Made by a program: the position numbers and the translations under genes. A DNA stretch of 64,000 bases from DATFNI01 sp963712305 (GTDB lineage Bacteria; Bacteroidota; Rhodothermia; Balneolales; DATFMH01), in NCBI GenBank assembly GCA_963712305.1, contig CAVQHI010000002.1, forward strand, positions 620,001-684,000. Reading direction: 5' to 3'. Every line of letters begins with the position of its first letter. Position 1 is the stretch's first letter. This document shows, one piece after another, positions 1 to 9,299 of this stretch. The notes under the pieces are model-generated. The model ran no database searches. It was not told the origin of the DNA and saw only the letters and a program-made list of their open reading frames with translations.

Positions 1-114
1 AACCTGTTTGTCAAGTTTGACCTGAAAAAGCTAATGGACCATCCCTTTAAACCTCCGGATATCCCCCCAGAATCCGATTATAAGCAGATAAATTTGTTTA
101 ATTGGGGGGATTGA
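1..114 (+). CDS. C-terminal end of an unidentified protein (5' end outside window)
   Basis: An open frame runs from base 1 to a TGA at 112-114 and gives 37 residues ending in QINLFNWGD. Its start lies upstream of the window. The short hydrophilic tail is not enough to name a family. An imperfect inverted repeat follows at about 130-142 and 185-196 (CTGTCC...GGACAG), so the end of a transposase gene is possible, but this is only a guess. Confidence 0.4.
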   Translation, partial: NLFVKFDLKKLMDHPFKPPDIPPESDYKQINLFNWGD

Positions 115-294
115 TTTTGGAAGTGCGAAAAAATCTGTCCTAAACAGTCAGAAACGCATATAATTCGTAATATTGCAAAACGTTTTGGACAGCTATGAAA
201 TAGGATTATAAATACATATTTATTAATTATGAATTTATAATGTTTATATAGAATTGTACATTAATATCGGCAAGATTGCAACGGTTCAATATAA

Positions 295-324
295 ACAAGC
301 CGGTCTGGAGTGAGACCGGCTTGT
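295..324 (-). terminator. Terminator hairpin after the split propeller gene
   Basis: A perfect 12-bp stem (295-306 with 313-324) closes a 6-nt loop, 24 nt beyond the stop codon at 349. On the minus strand the stem is followed by a T-rich stretch. The same hairpin sequence recurs at 10313-10338 behind another minus-strand gene. Confidence 0.75.
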
Positions 325-348
325 AGTGGAAGAGTTGCCCGATCAGAA

Positions 349-1692
349 TTATTTAAGAAGGAGCAGCTTTTTTGTCTGAGTAAATCCGGGTGTGCTTATT
401 CTGTAGAAATAAACACCACTCGCCAGACGGGATGCGTTGAATCTGATAACATGCACCCCTGATCCCTGATGTTCATCAACCAATGTCACAACCAGACGGC
501 CGAGAACATCATAAACACGCAGTTTCACCTCACCGGCTTTTTTTAGCGAGTATGATATCGTTGTCGTCGGATTGAACGGATTCGGGTAATTCTGGTAAAG
601 TCGCATCTGGTTGGGTTGTTGTACGTCGGATGATTTATCATCAATACCAGTAAGAGTGAAGTTTTTCCATAGGGCCAGGTTATTGGAATAGTCACTTCCG
701 GCATAGTTAAAGGTTCCGCCAGCATAGAGTCCAAACGGCGTTCCTGTCATTGCCGCCACGGTACCTGTTCCTCCATTGAAGGCAATCGGATTTCGCCTGA
801 CGCCACTTCCCATAGCACTCCATTTGGCTCCATCCCACCGGGCGATTGACCACAGCGTGTCATTTCCCGAGGAAACAAAATCACCGCCTGCATAGACATC
901 ATTCCCGTTAGTGTAAATGTCATAGACGGGTCCGCTGAATCCAGGTCCAAAAGCCGACCAGCCACTCCCATCCCATCGCGCAACATCATTGCATGTCACA
1001 TTGTCTATTTGCGAGAAACGACCTCCCAAATACAGGTAGTTTTTATCAGCGTACAGAGTTTGATATGATGAGCCCGAGTTGACTGAACTGGCGATCTGGA
1101 TCCATTTGTCCTGTGATTTGTCATATTCATATACATAGGGATGATAACTTGTCATCACGTAGAGATTGTTTTTGTAATACGCGATGGATATTGCATCACC
1201 GGAGGAAATAACCGGAACACGTGTAAAAGGATGCCACATTGTACCGTCAAAATAAGCGATATTGTCTGCTGTGTTGAAAAATTGTTCACCCAGAGCGTAT
1301 AGTGTATCGTTTACAAACGTTATGTCATACACGCTCGCATTATATGTTGGATGTGACAAGCCGTTGCCTAAAGCCACAAATGAGTTGCCATCCCATTTGA
1401 CGATATTATCGACGGTCATTCCGTCGGCAGTGGCAAAATCACCTGCGATATAAAGGGCGTTGTTATGGTACCTCAATGTGTAAACAGCACCTGGCGAAGA
1501 TAATCCAGTGGATCCCAATTGGCTCCACTCCATACTAGCCGGATCCCATCTTGCCACGTAATTGACCGAATCATCCCCTATATATTCAAAACGACCACCT
1601 GCATACAGATAAGAACCATCCCATGCGAGGTCATTGATCTTATTATTCATGTTGCCAGGGTGACTATCATTGAAAGAAAGGCCCAATAGCAT
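349..1692 (-). CDS. C-terminal part of an exported beta-propeller protein with sorting domain (frameshifted gene)
   Basis: This is the second half of one gene whose first half is 1667-2965. It holds repeats of about 45 residues built on YAGG-F and VARWDG--W, the pattern of a surface beta-propeller (kelch/delta-60-like). It ends in the sorting domain shared by several genes here: YPNPFNPTT near residue 368, VYDVLGRLV, LASGVYFYR and a basic LLLK tail. Such domains are known to direct export and cell-surface attachment by the type IX pathway. The fragment has no signal peptide of its own. Its apparent start overlaps the upstream fragment by 26 nt in another frame, and the repeat pattern continues across the break. 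It is therefore not an independent gene. If translated only from 1692 it would stay in the cytoplasm. Confidence 0.75.
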   Translation of the reverse strand: MLLGLSFNDSHPGNMNNKINDLAWDGSYLYAGGRFEYIGDDSVNYVARWDPASMEWSQLGSTGLSSPGAVYTLRYHNNALYIAGDFATADGMTVDNIVKWDGNSFVALGNGLSHPTYNASVYDITFVNDTLYALGEQFFNTADNIAYFDGTMWHPFTRVPVISSGDAISIAYYKNNLYVMTSYHPYVYEYDKSQDKWIQIASSVNSGSSYQTLYADKNYLYLGGRFSQIDNVTCNDVARWDGSGWSAFGPGFSGPVYDIYTNGNDVYAGGDFVSSGNDTLWSIARWDGAKWSAMGSGVRRNPIAFNGGTGTVAAMTGTPFGLYAGGTFNYAGSDYSNNLALWKNFTLTGIDDKSSDVQQPNQMRLYQNYPNPFNPTTTISYSLKKAGEVKLRVYDVLGRLVVTLVDEHQGSGVHVIRFNASRLASGVYFYRISTPGFTQTKKLLLLK

Positions 1693-2965
1693 ATCCTAAA
1701 CCGTGCCAGTGACTTCCATCCCACTTTGCATATCTTTCCAGCTGACGGCCATCGCTGGTAATCATATGGGAATTATTGATAAATCCAAGGTAGATTACAT
1801 CGGCAGTTGTACTGCTGGATACCGCCATTTTTATCCCGGCTGCGTCAAGATTGTGGCCATCGCCAGTTAAATCCTTCCATTGTGATCCATCCCACATAGC
1901 CATAGAAGTGGGGTTTACACCGACTTCATCAGAGAAACCACCAACAGCATATATATTTCCCGCGGGTGAAATTTCGATATCTGATACTGTTGTTACCTTA
2001 CCTTGTCCAACCACACTCCATTCATCACTTGAACTATTCGTATCCGTGTATTTTGCGATATGCGGAATAGAGGTATGTCCGATCGTTTCGGTGAAATCGC
2101 CGCCTATGTATACATCACTCCCATATGTTGCAACAGACCGTACATAACTGTTCACACCACCCGCCAGCGCTTTCCATGCATGAGTGCCCCAATTCCAGGC
2201 GGCTATATAATTGACATTTTGACCGCCTGCCGTGGAAAACTCGCCTCCTACGTACAACGATCCATTGGCAACATTAATATCGTGTACCTTATCGTTGACC
2301 CCCACAGCACCTCCCTGGTCGTCGAGCGTAGACCAGACCGTTCCATTCCAGTGGACAATGTTATTGACAAGCGTGCCGTTTCTAAGTTTTGAGAATAAAC
2401 CCCCAATATAAATATCACCATTGCCGGTCGGTGCGATTGTTTCGACCGACCCGTCGATTCCTTTTTCAACAGGGTGCCACTGATCGCCATACCACTGGGC
2501 AATGTTGAAACACGTATCGCCCTGCATCGTGATAATCTGAAAGTTTCCACCGATGTATATGCTATTTTGGTCAACAGCGACCGTACGTATCACATCAAAA
2601 TCCGTTATATATGGACTTCCGCTGTAGTCGTTAATCTCTTTAACCTGGCCTGTTAACACCCAGTGGTCCTTATCCCATATCGAAAGAAGGAATTTGTTCT
2701 CATCACTTCCACCGATCACCGGAGAATGAGGAATTCTGAAAACGCCTGCGAAAACTGCGTAATCAGGGTCTTTGACAGCCACAGCAACGCTTCTTTGCGG
2801 TCGTGAAAAAATATTATCCCAGTAAGAATTATCAGTGCTGTTTTGTCCAAATGCAGGAATTTGTGTGAAGAACACCAACATTATTATTGAGCAAATGCAA
2901 AAAAACGACAGCACTGTGTACTTTCTTTGATCTGTAGAGTTACCTGTAACCACATTATCCTCCAT
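1667..2965 (-). CDS. N-terminal part of an exported beta-propeller protein (frameshifted gene)
   Basis: A hydrophobic signal segment at about residues 17-36 ends in AFGQ, a plausible signal peptidase site. Then come several propeller repeats (YIGGNF, YVGGEF, YIGGDF alternating with WNG--W or WDGS-W). The frame stops at WHGLGYAIGPFFQ, in the middle of a repeat. In the adjacent frame the same DNA reads on as GLSFNDSHPGNMNNKINDLA and continues into 349-1692, so one indel near 1675-1685 has split a gene of about 870 codons. No terminator or spacer lies between the halves. The likely role is an exported or surface protein of unknown ligand. It could be a natural pseudogene, a phase variant or a sequencing error. 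Confidence 0.75.
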   Translation of the reverse strand: MEDNVVTGNSTDQRKYTVLSFFCICSIIMLVFFTQIPAFGQNSTDNSYWDNIFSRPQRSVAVAVKDPDYAVFAGVFRIPHSPVIGGSDENKFLLSIWDKDHWVLTGQVKEINDYSGSPYITDFDVIRTVAVDQNSIYIGGNFQIITMQGDTCFNIAQWYGDQWHPVEKGIDGSVETIAPTGNGDIYIGGLFSKLRNGTLVNNIVHWNGTVWSTLDDQGGAVGVNDKVHDINVANGSLYVGGEFSTAGGQNVNYIAAWNWGTHAWKALAGGVNSYVRSVATYGSDVYIGGDFTETIGHTSIPHIAKYTDTNSSSDEWSVVGQGKVTTVSDIEISPAGNIYAVGGFSDEVGVNPTSMAMWDGSQWKDLTGDGHNLDAAGIKMAVSSSTTADVIYLGFINNSHMITSDGRQLERYAKWDGSHWHGLGYAIGPFFQ

Positions 2966-3303
2966 AGTTTTCTGCCTGATAATTCAATTAGCAAGAGATT
3001 ATTCCGGTATAACCGTCAATAGGTGTGTATTTCCACTCTCCACGTTTTAAACACCAACCTGACAGGAACCCGGAACTTGCCCTTTTGAAGTTTTAAATAC
3101 TCATGTTTAAAACACGGACAGGAAGATTTTTTTTAGGGGGCGGGAGGATTTCTTAATTAATTCTAACCGATCTTTTAAGACTCTTGAAAGCGCCATCAAA
3201 AGAAAAGTCTTTCTTAAGAGCTTTTTTTGCATTAATCAAATACCGAGTCCGGGTTCACTTAAGCCTGTGTGAAATCGTGAGTTCAGTCTTTATTGTCTTG
3301 AAA
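2966..3303. other. Intergenic region without a recognisable gene
   Basis: This stretch lies between the 5' end of the split propeller gene and the terminator of the next gene. I see no credible open frame. It must hold the promoter of the 2965 gene (minus strand), but I cannot point to convincing promoter boxes. Confidence 0.5.
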
Positions 3304-3337
3304 ACAATAAGCCGGCCATTTGTGACCGACTTATTGT
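3304..3337 (-). terminator. Terminator hairpin after the Asp-box exported protein
   Basis: The arms ACAATAAG and CTTATTGT plus an inner CGG/CCG pair form an imperfect hairpin 24 nt past the stop codon at 3361. A TTTT run follows on the minus strand. Confidence 0.65.
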
Positions 3338-3360
3338 AAAGACGACATCGCACCACATCG

Positions 3361-5616
3361 TTATTTAAGAAGCAGTAATTTTTTAGTCCGCGAAAAACCG
3401 GATGTGCTTATCCTGTAGAAATAAACGCCACTCGCAAGGTGCGATGCGTTGAAGCTGATTGTATGAGTCCCTGCTTTTTGCTGCTCATTAACCAAAGTGG
3501 CAACCAGGCGGCCGAGGACATCATAAACACGCAGTTTCACCGGGCCGTTTTTTTGTAGCGAATACGATATGGTGGTCGTTGGATTGAACGGATTCGGGTA
3601 GTTCTGGTATAATGTAAAGCCGGATGGTCTGGAAGTATTATTCTCCGGTCGTTCGATGGCTGTTACAACATCTCCCCCTGTCGTAGTTTTTATAATACCT
3701 GCACTCCCCGCCAAATAACCGGTAGTCTCATCCGAAAAAAACAGATGTTGAAATCCTGTGCTGCCGGGTAATTTGGTTGTTAAATCGGACCAGCTATCAC
3801 CGCCGTCAGCAGTTTTAAATAAAACATGTACAGGAACTCCAAAAGTGTCGGACGTACAAACTAAATAACCGACCTTATCGCTGACAAACTGAATTTCTTG
3901 TGGTACACTATGACTATCAATCGGGGCATCGGTCCATGTATCACCTTTATCCATAGTTTTAAATACCTGCCCTTTCTTTCCAAAGAATCCTGTGGTTGAA
4001 TTAATAAAAGTAACCTTGCTATTTAAATTCTGGGTATTGTATCCCACAGCAAGTGTATCCCAGTTATCCCCACCATCGGTGGTTCTGTAAAGAGTGGAAG
4101 TGCCGGATATAAAACCAAGATTTTTGTCAGCGAAGTAGACATACTGTTTATCATACTTATCATTATTGATATTCACAGGAGTCCACTTTGTTCCACCGTC
4201 GGTCGTTTTTATGGCGCCATCACCAGTGAATGGGTCTCTATATACTGCAAATCCAAGGTCGTTATTTACAAAATAAACATCCTGAAAAATGGCATCGGAC
4301 GTTACCCCGGTGGTTACATTATTCCACGTTGTGCCGCCGTCGGTGGTTTTTATAAACTTTGAACCGGCTATAAAACCGGTCATGTCGTCGATAAAAAAGA
4401 CGGAGTTCAGAAAAGCATTAGAAGGTGAAAAAGAAGAATCGACATAAGCTACATTCCAATTCTCCCCGGCATCAGTAGTCTTATAAACATTTAGTATGCT
4501 GGGACCATTTAGCGCGGCAGCATATCCGACGGAAGGCGATGAAAAATAAATTCCTGAAAAACCGGGATTATCATCACTTATTTGCGTCCAGTGCTCTCCG
4601 CCATCTGTCGTTAACAATATTAATCCTTTAGCACCAACGGCATAAGCAGAATCAGCAGAAACATGAGTTATGGAATAAATATAATTTGATGAATCATCTC
4701 CTTTATTCCAGGTATCTCCTCCGTCCTTGGTGTAATACAGCACTCCTCCACTATAACTGTTTCCGCCAATGATGGCATTCGTGTTACTGCCGGCCGATAT
4801 AGCCTTCATAGTAACATTCGGTACGGCAAAAACAGAATCCCACGTTGCTCCTTCATCCATGCTCCTGATTACAACTCCTGCGCCTGTTGTTGAAAACTGG
4901 TTTCCTATAGCAAAAATCGGAACACTTTGGGCAATCTTGCGCTTAGGTACGGTAGCAAATGCACGAGTGTCGGTTATTTCTGTAAAGCTGGCGTCATATA
5001 CTAAGTTTACCTGAGCTTTGTTGAAAAGCGATAGATCATCAGTATAATATATTGTAGAGTTACTACCCGCGGTTATAACCCTGCCATTTTGTTGAGTTTT
5101 TATATCATCAAAGTCTCCAGTAAATTTTTTAGCAAGATTGTTGGGATCAGGACCTCCAATTGTTTGAACTACATCTCCTGTTTTGAGATCAATAACGTCT
5201 ATTTCTCCATGTCCTACTTTGATTGCATGATTTCCGTCAAATAAATCAAATGAAGAAGCAGGCTTGTCAGAAGTCGTTATTACTTTGGTTCCGACGGAGG
5301 CGTTATATGAATAAATTGTACTTGTTGAATAGTCATAATTGGTCCAAAGGAAGTAATAATTAGGAGAAGTAAATCGACCTTTTATTGTATGTCCTTGTGA
5401 ATATGATCCATAGTTAAAGTATTGACTCTTAGTGATATTGTATACTGTTCTTCCATCGCCGTAAGCTATCACATTTCCATTTTCACTGCGGGAAGAGGCG
5501 ACCCAGTTGAGTCCGGGGGAATAGGGATTAGTCCAGTCCCAGGATGCCTGGTATTGCGCAAAAACATTCGTACTGAAGCACAAAAGAAATACCCATGGTG
5601 TCATTTTCTTAAACAT
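3361..5616 (-). CDS. Exported YCF48/Asp-box beta-propeller protein with sorting domain
   Basis: The 751-residue product starts with a signal peptide (charged MFKK, hydrophobic core, cleavage after NVFAQ at about residue 21). The body carries at least eight Asp-box-like repeats of the form TTDGG--W (for example TTDGGEHWTQ, TTDGGTTWNN, TADGGDSWSD) with GYAA/GFIAG strands between. This is the signature of the BNR/YCF48-like propeller fold. The last 80 residues are the type IX-like sorting domain (YPNPFNPTT, VYDVLGRLV, LASGVYFYR, LLLLK). It starts 135 nt after the TPR-CHAT gene on the same strand and could be its distal operon partner, or could have its own promoter in that gap. Ligand and function are unknown. 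Confidence 0.85.
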   Translation of the reverse strand: MFKKMTPWVFLLCFSTNVFAQYQASWDWTNPYSPGLNWVASSRSENGNVIAYGDGRTVYNITKSQYFNYGSYSQGHTIKGRFTSPNYYFLWTNYDYSTSTIYSYNASVGTKVITTSDKPASSFDLFDGNHAIKVGHGEIDVIDLKTGDVVQTIGGPDPNNLAKKFTGDFDDIKTQQNGRVITAGSNSTIYYTDDLSLFNKAQVNLVYDASFTEITDTRAFATVPKRKIAQSVPIFAIGNQFSTTGAGVVIRSMDEGATWDSVFAVPNVTMKAISAGSNTNAIIGGNSYSGGVLYYTKDGGDTWNKGDDSSNYIYSITHVSADSAYAVGAKGLILLTTDGGEHWTQISDDNPGFSGIYFSSPSVGYAAALNGPSILNVYKTTDAGENWNVAYVDSSFSPSNAFLNSVFFIDDMTGFIAGSKFIKTTDGGTTWNNVTTGVTSDAIFQDVYFVNNDLGFAVYRDPFTGDGAIKTTDGGTKWTPVNINNDKYDKQYVYFADKNLGFISGTSTLYRTTDGGDNWDTLAVGYNTQNLNSKVTFINSTTGFFGKKGQVFKTMDKGDTWTDAPIDSHSVPQEIQFVSDKVGYLVCTSDTFGVPVHVLFKTADGGDSWSDLTTKLPGSTGFQHLFFSDETTGYLAGSAGIIKTTTGGDVVTAIERPENNTSRPSGFTLYQNYPNPFNPTTTISYSLQKNGPVKLRVYDVLGRLVATLVNEQQKAGTHTISFNASHLASGVYFYRISTSGFSRTKKLLLLK

Positions 5617-5751
5617 ACTGCCTCCGTGTTTTTAATATTTCCCCTTTTAGGAGGAGATAAGGTCCTTCGGGCTGCTGATTACAGCTATTCTTATAACTCG
5701 GACAGGAGGGTGGTTTTTATGAATAGATTGTTTTTGTTTAAGTTATTCTAA

Positions 5752-8586
5752 TCAAATCGAACCACCAGATACAAAAAAAGATCCCCAGTAGAAAGGATGA
5801 TCAGACGTTCCCGCTTTTCTTCTATCGGTGATCCACTGACGTTGTACATCATTTAACAGTTTGTCAATGGAAATGCGGCTCGCGTGTAATTTGGCTTTAG
5901 AATTATCAAGTTGATGAGAGGGTTCCGGAAACATGCGTTGGTAGAAAAGATTCATAAATTGAACAGTGCTGCTGTCATTCACCATCCAATACGTTGCAAT
6001 GACAGCGGAGGTACCTTTAGCAAGCAATGCCCGGGAAAAACTTATGATATCTTCATCATCCGGCAAACCGCCGCTTGAGGAGAGACTAAGCCCTGTGTCG
6101 CAGGCACTGAGTATTACGAGTTTTGCGTTTATTTTTTCCTGCAGGATCTCATATAATTTTAAGGGATTATCGCTGCATTCAATGGTTGAAAACAGTGGAA
6201 ACCATTGATTCACTTGTGCGTGTGAGGCAATATGAACAACATCGAATTTTTTAAACGCTTCAAGCACACTGTCCTTTTTTGCACGGTCATCTTTCAGGGA
6301 AACAAATCGGCTAACGTAGTTTTTGGGGATATTTCGAATTTCAGCAACAATTCCAGGTAAACTATTAATGTCAGGTGCAATGGTTACCATTGAGTTGTAC
6401 TTCGGCTTTTTTCTGTTTTTCCTTTGAACAAAAAAAGAAGCAGAAGGTATATATGAGATGTCGTAATGCTCCACAGAAAAAGAAACAGGCTGATCAGACG
6501 GTACGACATCTAATGTTTGGAATGACAGCAGGTGTAAAATTTTATGGGGAGAAATGATCAGGTGGTCGCCTTCTTTTAGCAATCCTTTTTTAACGATAGG
6601 ATCTATTACAAGGCTGTAAAGATGATGTGAGATGCCTTTCCATAAGTCGTCATCAGGATTCTCAGCTCCCCTCTCAATGGCTCCGTTATAAATTGTTACA
6701 AGCGAATGTAACCGGGATTCCGAAATGTCTGATCGTATAACGGATGATGTTTCATTTCTCGTAACAAAAATCAGCAATTCACGATTATTCACGAAATATT
6801 CGGCAACAACTTCATTTTTCCCGAGTTGTTTCTGGAGTTCCTGGCTTGATATCACCAGCTGATTATCTTCATTGGAAATATAACCAGATATGGCAGCACT
6901 CATTTTGTTAAGCTCCTTCTCCTTATCCGAGAAGTATCCGGTCAACGATTGGACGTAGTCTGAAGAGTTTGAGTCCTCGTTGCTGTTCTCGAGTGATTCG
7001 ATAAATTTGCCCATCGCATCATGATTATCCTGATCGATATCGCTGTAATTCGCATTGGTCCTCCACCAGAATGGAATCGATCGTTCTTTTTGTACATATT
7101 CATATAACCTTTTGTCATGCAGCGAGTAAAGGACATCGATCAGCTGGGAGTAAATGGCGTTCCTTTTTTGATGAATCCTTGAAATATCGTGCTCTATCAC
7201 CGTATTATTTTCAGGGGAGATGCTGCTCATATATAGCGAGTCATAACGTTGAGCTAACCGGATGAGGGCAGAGGCGGCTTTTTTAATCTCTCCCTTTTTG
7301 AGATCCAATCTTACTTTTGTTGTATCCAGAAGAAAATCTGTTGTAAGATGAATATCCGAAGTAATCAGCTGTGCTTTTTTAAGGGCCGACTCAGCCTCAG
7401 TAAACCGGCTGTCATTTGCAAGAGCAAAGGCAAGGTTTCCCAACGCAACCTGTTCCCCATTGTGATAACCAAGAGAATCGCATAACCTGACGTACCGGTT
7501 AAGATTTGCGATTTCATTTTTATAGTCTCTCTTGCGTTTAAGCTCTAAGATTTTGTCCCAGAGAGTGTAAATAGCTCCTTCTCCAACCTTAGATAAGATG
7601 GAATCTGAAACAGCCAGTTTTGGGAACGAAAGGTCCGGATTGGAAAAGAAATAATTGCGCAGGGCCCGGTCTGATACTTCCATTCCCCATTTGTATCCGA
7701 TTCGCTGACTAATCGAGTAACTTTTGTGAAGCAAGTTGTAGGATATGGAACTGTGCCAGCCGGCGATGGATATCAGGTTATTCAGGAAATAGTAACTGTT
7801 TGCAAGGCCTATTTGATCGCCTGTTTGCTGTTGCAGCAGGAAAGCCCGAAGCTGGTAGTCAATACTTTTGTTGACATGTTCCTGATCTTTATAAATGAGG
7901 CCCATGTTACTTAAGGTCGTGGCTTCTCCGATCTTATCGTTGATCTCGCGATATATTTTCAGTGCCGGTTTGTAGTAATTAGCAAGAGCAGAGTCGTGTC
8001 TTGATGAATACCAGTATAGCACTCCAATTTGACGTAATGCGTCAGCCTGTTGTTGTTTGTCATTCAACCTGATAGCCAAAGCCAGACTTTTCTTCTGAAG
8101 TTTCATCGCTGTCTTATAATCCAGGGAGTTAAAGGCAATGAGTCCTGATAAATAGTATGAGCGAGCTATCGCAAGAGAGTCTTTATTCCTGGTTGCCAGC
8201 TTATTGACTTCATTCAACACGACTCCGGCAGAATCCAGATCGTTCAGGAAGAACAGGGTATGAGCCAGTTTTAAAAGAGATTCAACTTTTCGCAGAGAAT
8301 CTTTAACCGCTAAGGCTGAAAAGATCTTTTTTGACTGGTTCAGTTTGCCCAATCTGAACAGGATATTTCCATACAAGAACCCGGCACTGAGGTTTTCCGG
8401 GTTATTTTTCAGAAGCGGTATGATTTCCCTTTCAGCTTTCTTGTTTTGCCAGTTATTGTAGAGATAAACGGCATTATTGTAGAGTTGCCGACTGTCATCG
8501 TGAAATACCCGGTACAAGGTAGCCGTAACCGATGAAATAACGATTAATGCTAATGCAACGATGGCTATTCGGGTAACAGGTTTCAC
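5752..8586 (-). CDS. Membrane-anchored TPR-CHAT caspase-like protease
   Basis: The 944-residue protein starts at a GTG. A single hydrophobic segment at residues 7-24 with basic residues before it predicts a signal anchor with the rest outside the cytoplasm. Residues about 30-460 are tandem TPR repeats (for example ALRQIGVLYWYSSRHDSALA and ATTLSNMGLIYKDQEHVNKS). The C-terminal third, from about 630, is a CHAT domain: a strand-helix region ending SPHKILHLLSF, then HIASHA with the presumed catalytic His789, then LSACDTG with Cys829. CHAT peptidases are caspase-fold Cys/His proteases. It lies 11 nt after the anti-sigma gene and belongs to the operon sigma, anti-sigma, protease. I infer that it acts on the anti-sigma partner or on another envelope protein; the substrate is not visible. 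Both catalytic residues are present, so activity is likely. Confidence 0.88.
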   Translation of the reverse strand: MKPVTRIAIVALALIVISSVTATLYRVFHDDSRQLYNNAVYLYNNWQNKKAEREIIPLLKNNPENLSAGFLYGNILFRLGKLNQSKKIFSALAVKDSLRKVESLLKLAHTLFFLNDLDSAGVVLNEVNKLATRNKDSLAIARSYYLSGLIAFNSLDYKTAMKLQKKSLALAIRLNDKQQQADALRQIGVLYWYSSRHDSALANYYKPALKIYREINDKIGEATTLSNMGLIYKDQEHVNKSIDYQLRAFLLQQQTGDQIGLANSYYFLNNLISIAGWHSSISYNLLHKSYSISQRIGYKWGMEVSDRALRNYFFSNPDLSFPKLAVSDSILSKVGEGAIYTLWDKILELKRKRDYKNEIANLNRYVRLCDSLGYHNGEQVALGNLAFALANDSRFTEAESALKKAQLITSDIHLTTDFLLDTTKVRLDLKKGEIKKAASALIRLAQRYDSLYMSSISPENNTVIEHDISRIHQKRNAIYSQLIDVLYSLHDKRLYEYVQKERSIPFWWRTNANYSDIDQDNHDAMGKFIESLENSNEDSNSSDYVQSLTGYFSDKEKELNKMSAAISGYISNEDNQLVISSQELQKQLGKNEVVAEYFVNNRELLIFVTRNETSSVIRSDISESRLHSLVTIYNGAIERGAENPDDDLWKGISHHLYSLVIDPIVKKGLLKEGDHLIISPHKILHLLSFQTLDVVPSDQPVSFSVEHYDISYIPSASFFVQRKNRKKPKYNSMVTIAPDINSLPGIVAEIRNIPKNYVSRFVSLKDDRAKKDSVLEAFKKFDVVHIASHAQVNQWFPLFSTIECSDNPLKLYEILQEKINAKLVILSACDTGLSLSSSGGLPDDEDIISFSRALLAKGTSAVIATYWMVNDSSTVQFMNLFYQRMFPEPSHQLDNSKAKLHASRISIDKLLNDVQRQWITDRRKAGTSDHPFYWGSFFVSGGSI

Positions 8587-8597
8587 ACTCTCAGCGA

Positions 8598-9248
8598 TTA
8601 TTTGGGTGCATATTTGAAAGAATAGACCGTGGATGTTTCCGATCGCCCATCCGGATAAAATGCTTCAACTCTCCATAAGTAGGTTTTTCCTGAACTCAAT
8701 AGCATTTGTGAGTTAAAATGGATGGCAGTATCCGCAGATACTTTATTGAGTACAATATTGCCATTTTCATCGAATACATTCACCCGGTATCGCATCGCAT
8801 TCTTCACTTTACTCCACTTAAGAGAGACAGTTGACGAATTGATGGATGTATTTTCTCCCGGGTAAAGATGAATAGCATTTCCAAATGAATCGCTTCCGCG
8901 ATATTCCCGGGTTTTAATTTTGGGAGTATCACTGCGGTAGAGATAAAACATGAATGATAATGCGATTAGCACAATAACAATAGAATAAACGAGCGATAAT
9001 TTCGGTTTGAATAACCTTGGATTGTCAGTCTTTGATGAACTATTGAATAGGTTCAGGGCTTTTTTATATGTCCTGTTATCTAAATCCGGAACCTTCTTCT
9101 GATCTACTTCTTTTTTCAGGCTAAATAATTCTGATAGGATGGAGGTGCATTCGGAACATTCGGACAGATGCGCTTCGATCTCGTTTTTTCTTTGTTTCGA
9201 AGTTTTACCTTCTAAATAAAGTAATATTTCGTTTTCGGTCAGATGCAT
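8598..9248 (-). CDS. Membrane anti-sigma factor with zf-HC2 zinc finger and fibronectin-like outer domain
   Basis: The 216-residue product begins with the anti-sigma zinc-binding motif His27-x3-Cys31-x2-Cys34 (AHLSECSEC), followed by a helix typical of anti-sigma domains that clasp sigma regions 2 and 4. A linker leads to one membrane span at about residues 85-104, so the N-terminus is cytoplasmic. The outer 110 residues read like one fibronectin type III-like domain (VSLKWSKVKNAMRYRVNVFD, then TYLWRVEAFYPDGR). It sits 51 nt after the sigma-factor stop and 11 nt before the TPR-CHAT gene, a clear operon. The inferred role is to hold the adjacent sigma factor at the membrane until a signal, or cleavage in the outer domain, frees it. 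Confidence 0.85.
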   Translation of the reverse strand: MHLTENEILLYLEGKTSKQRKNEIEAHLSECSECTSILSELFSLKKEVDQKKVPDLDNRTYKKALNLFNSSSKTDNPRLFKPKLSLVYSIVIVLIALSFMFYLYRSDTPKIKTREYRGSDSFGNAIHLYPGENTSINSSTVSLKWSKVKNAMRYRVNVFDENGNIVLNKVSADTAIHFNSQMLLSSGKTYLWRVEAFYPDGRSETSTVYSFKYAPK

Positions 9249-9299
9249 AGAAATAGTTACAGTGCTTTACAAATTATGGTACGGACACGGCCCCGTTGT

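Noticed and set aside
1667..1692. Programmed ribosomal frameshift in the split propeller gene
   Set aside because: I see no slippery heptamer with a downstream pseudoknot; a simple indel is the more economical reading.
5422..5751. 109-codon plus-strand frame between the CHAT and Asp-box genes
   Set aside because: Most of it is antisense to the signal-peptide end of the Asp-box gene and it has no domain.
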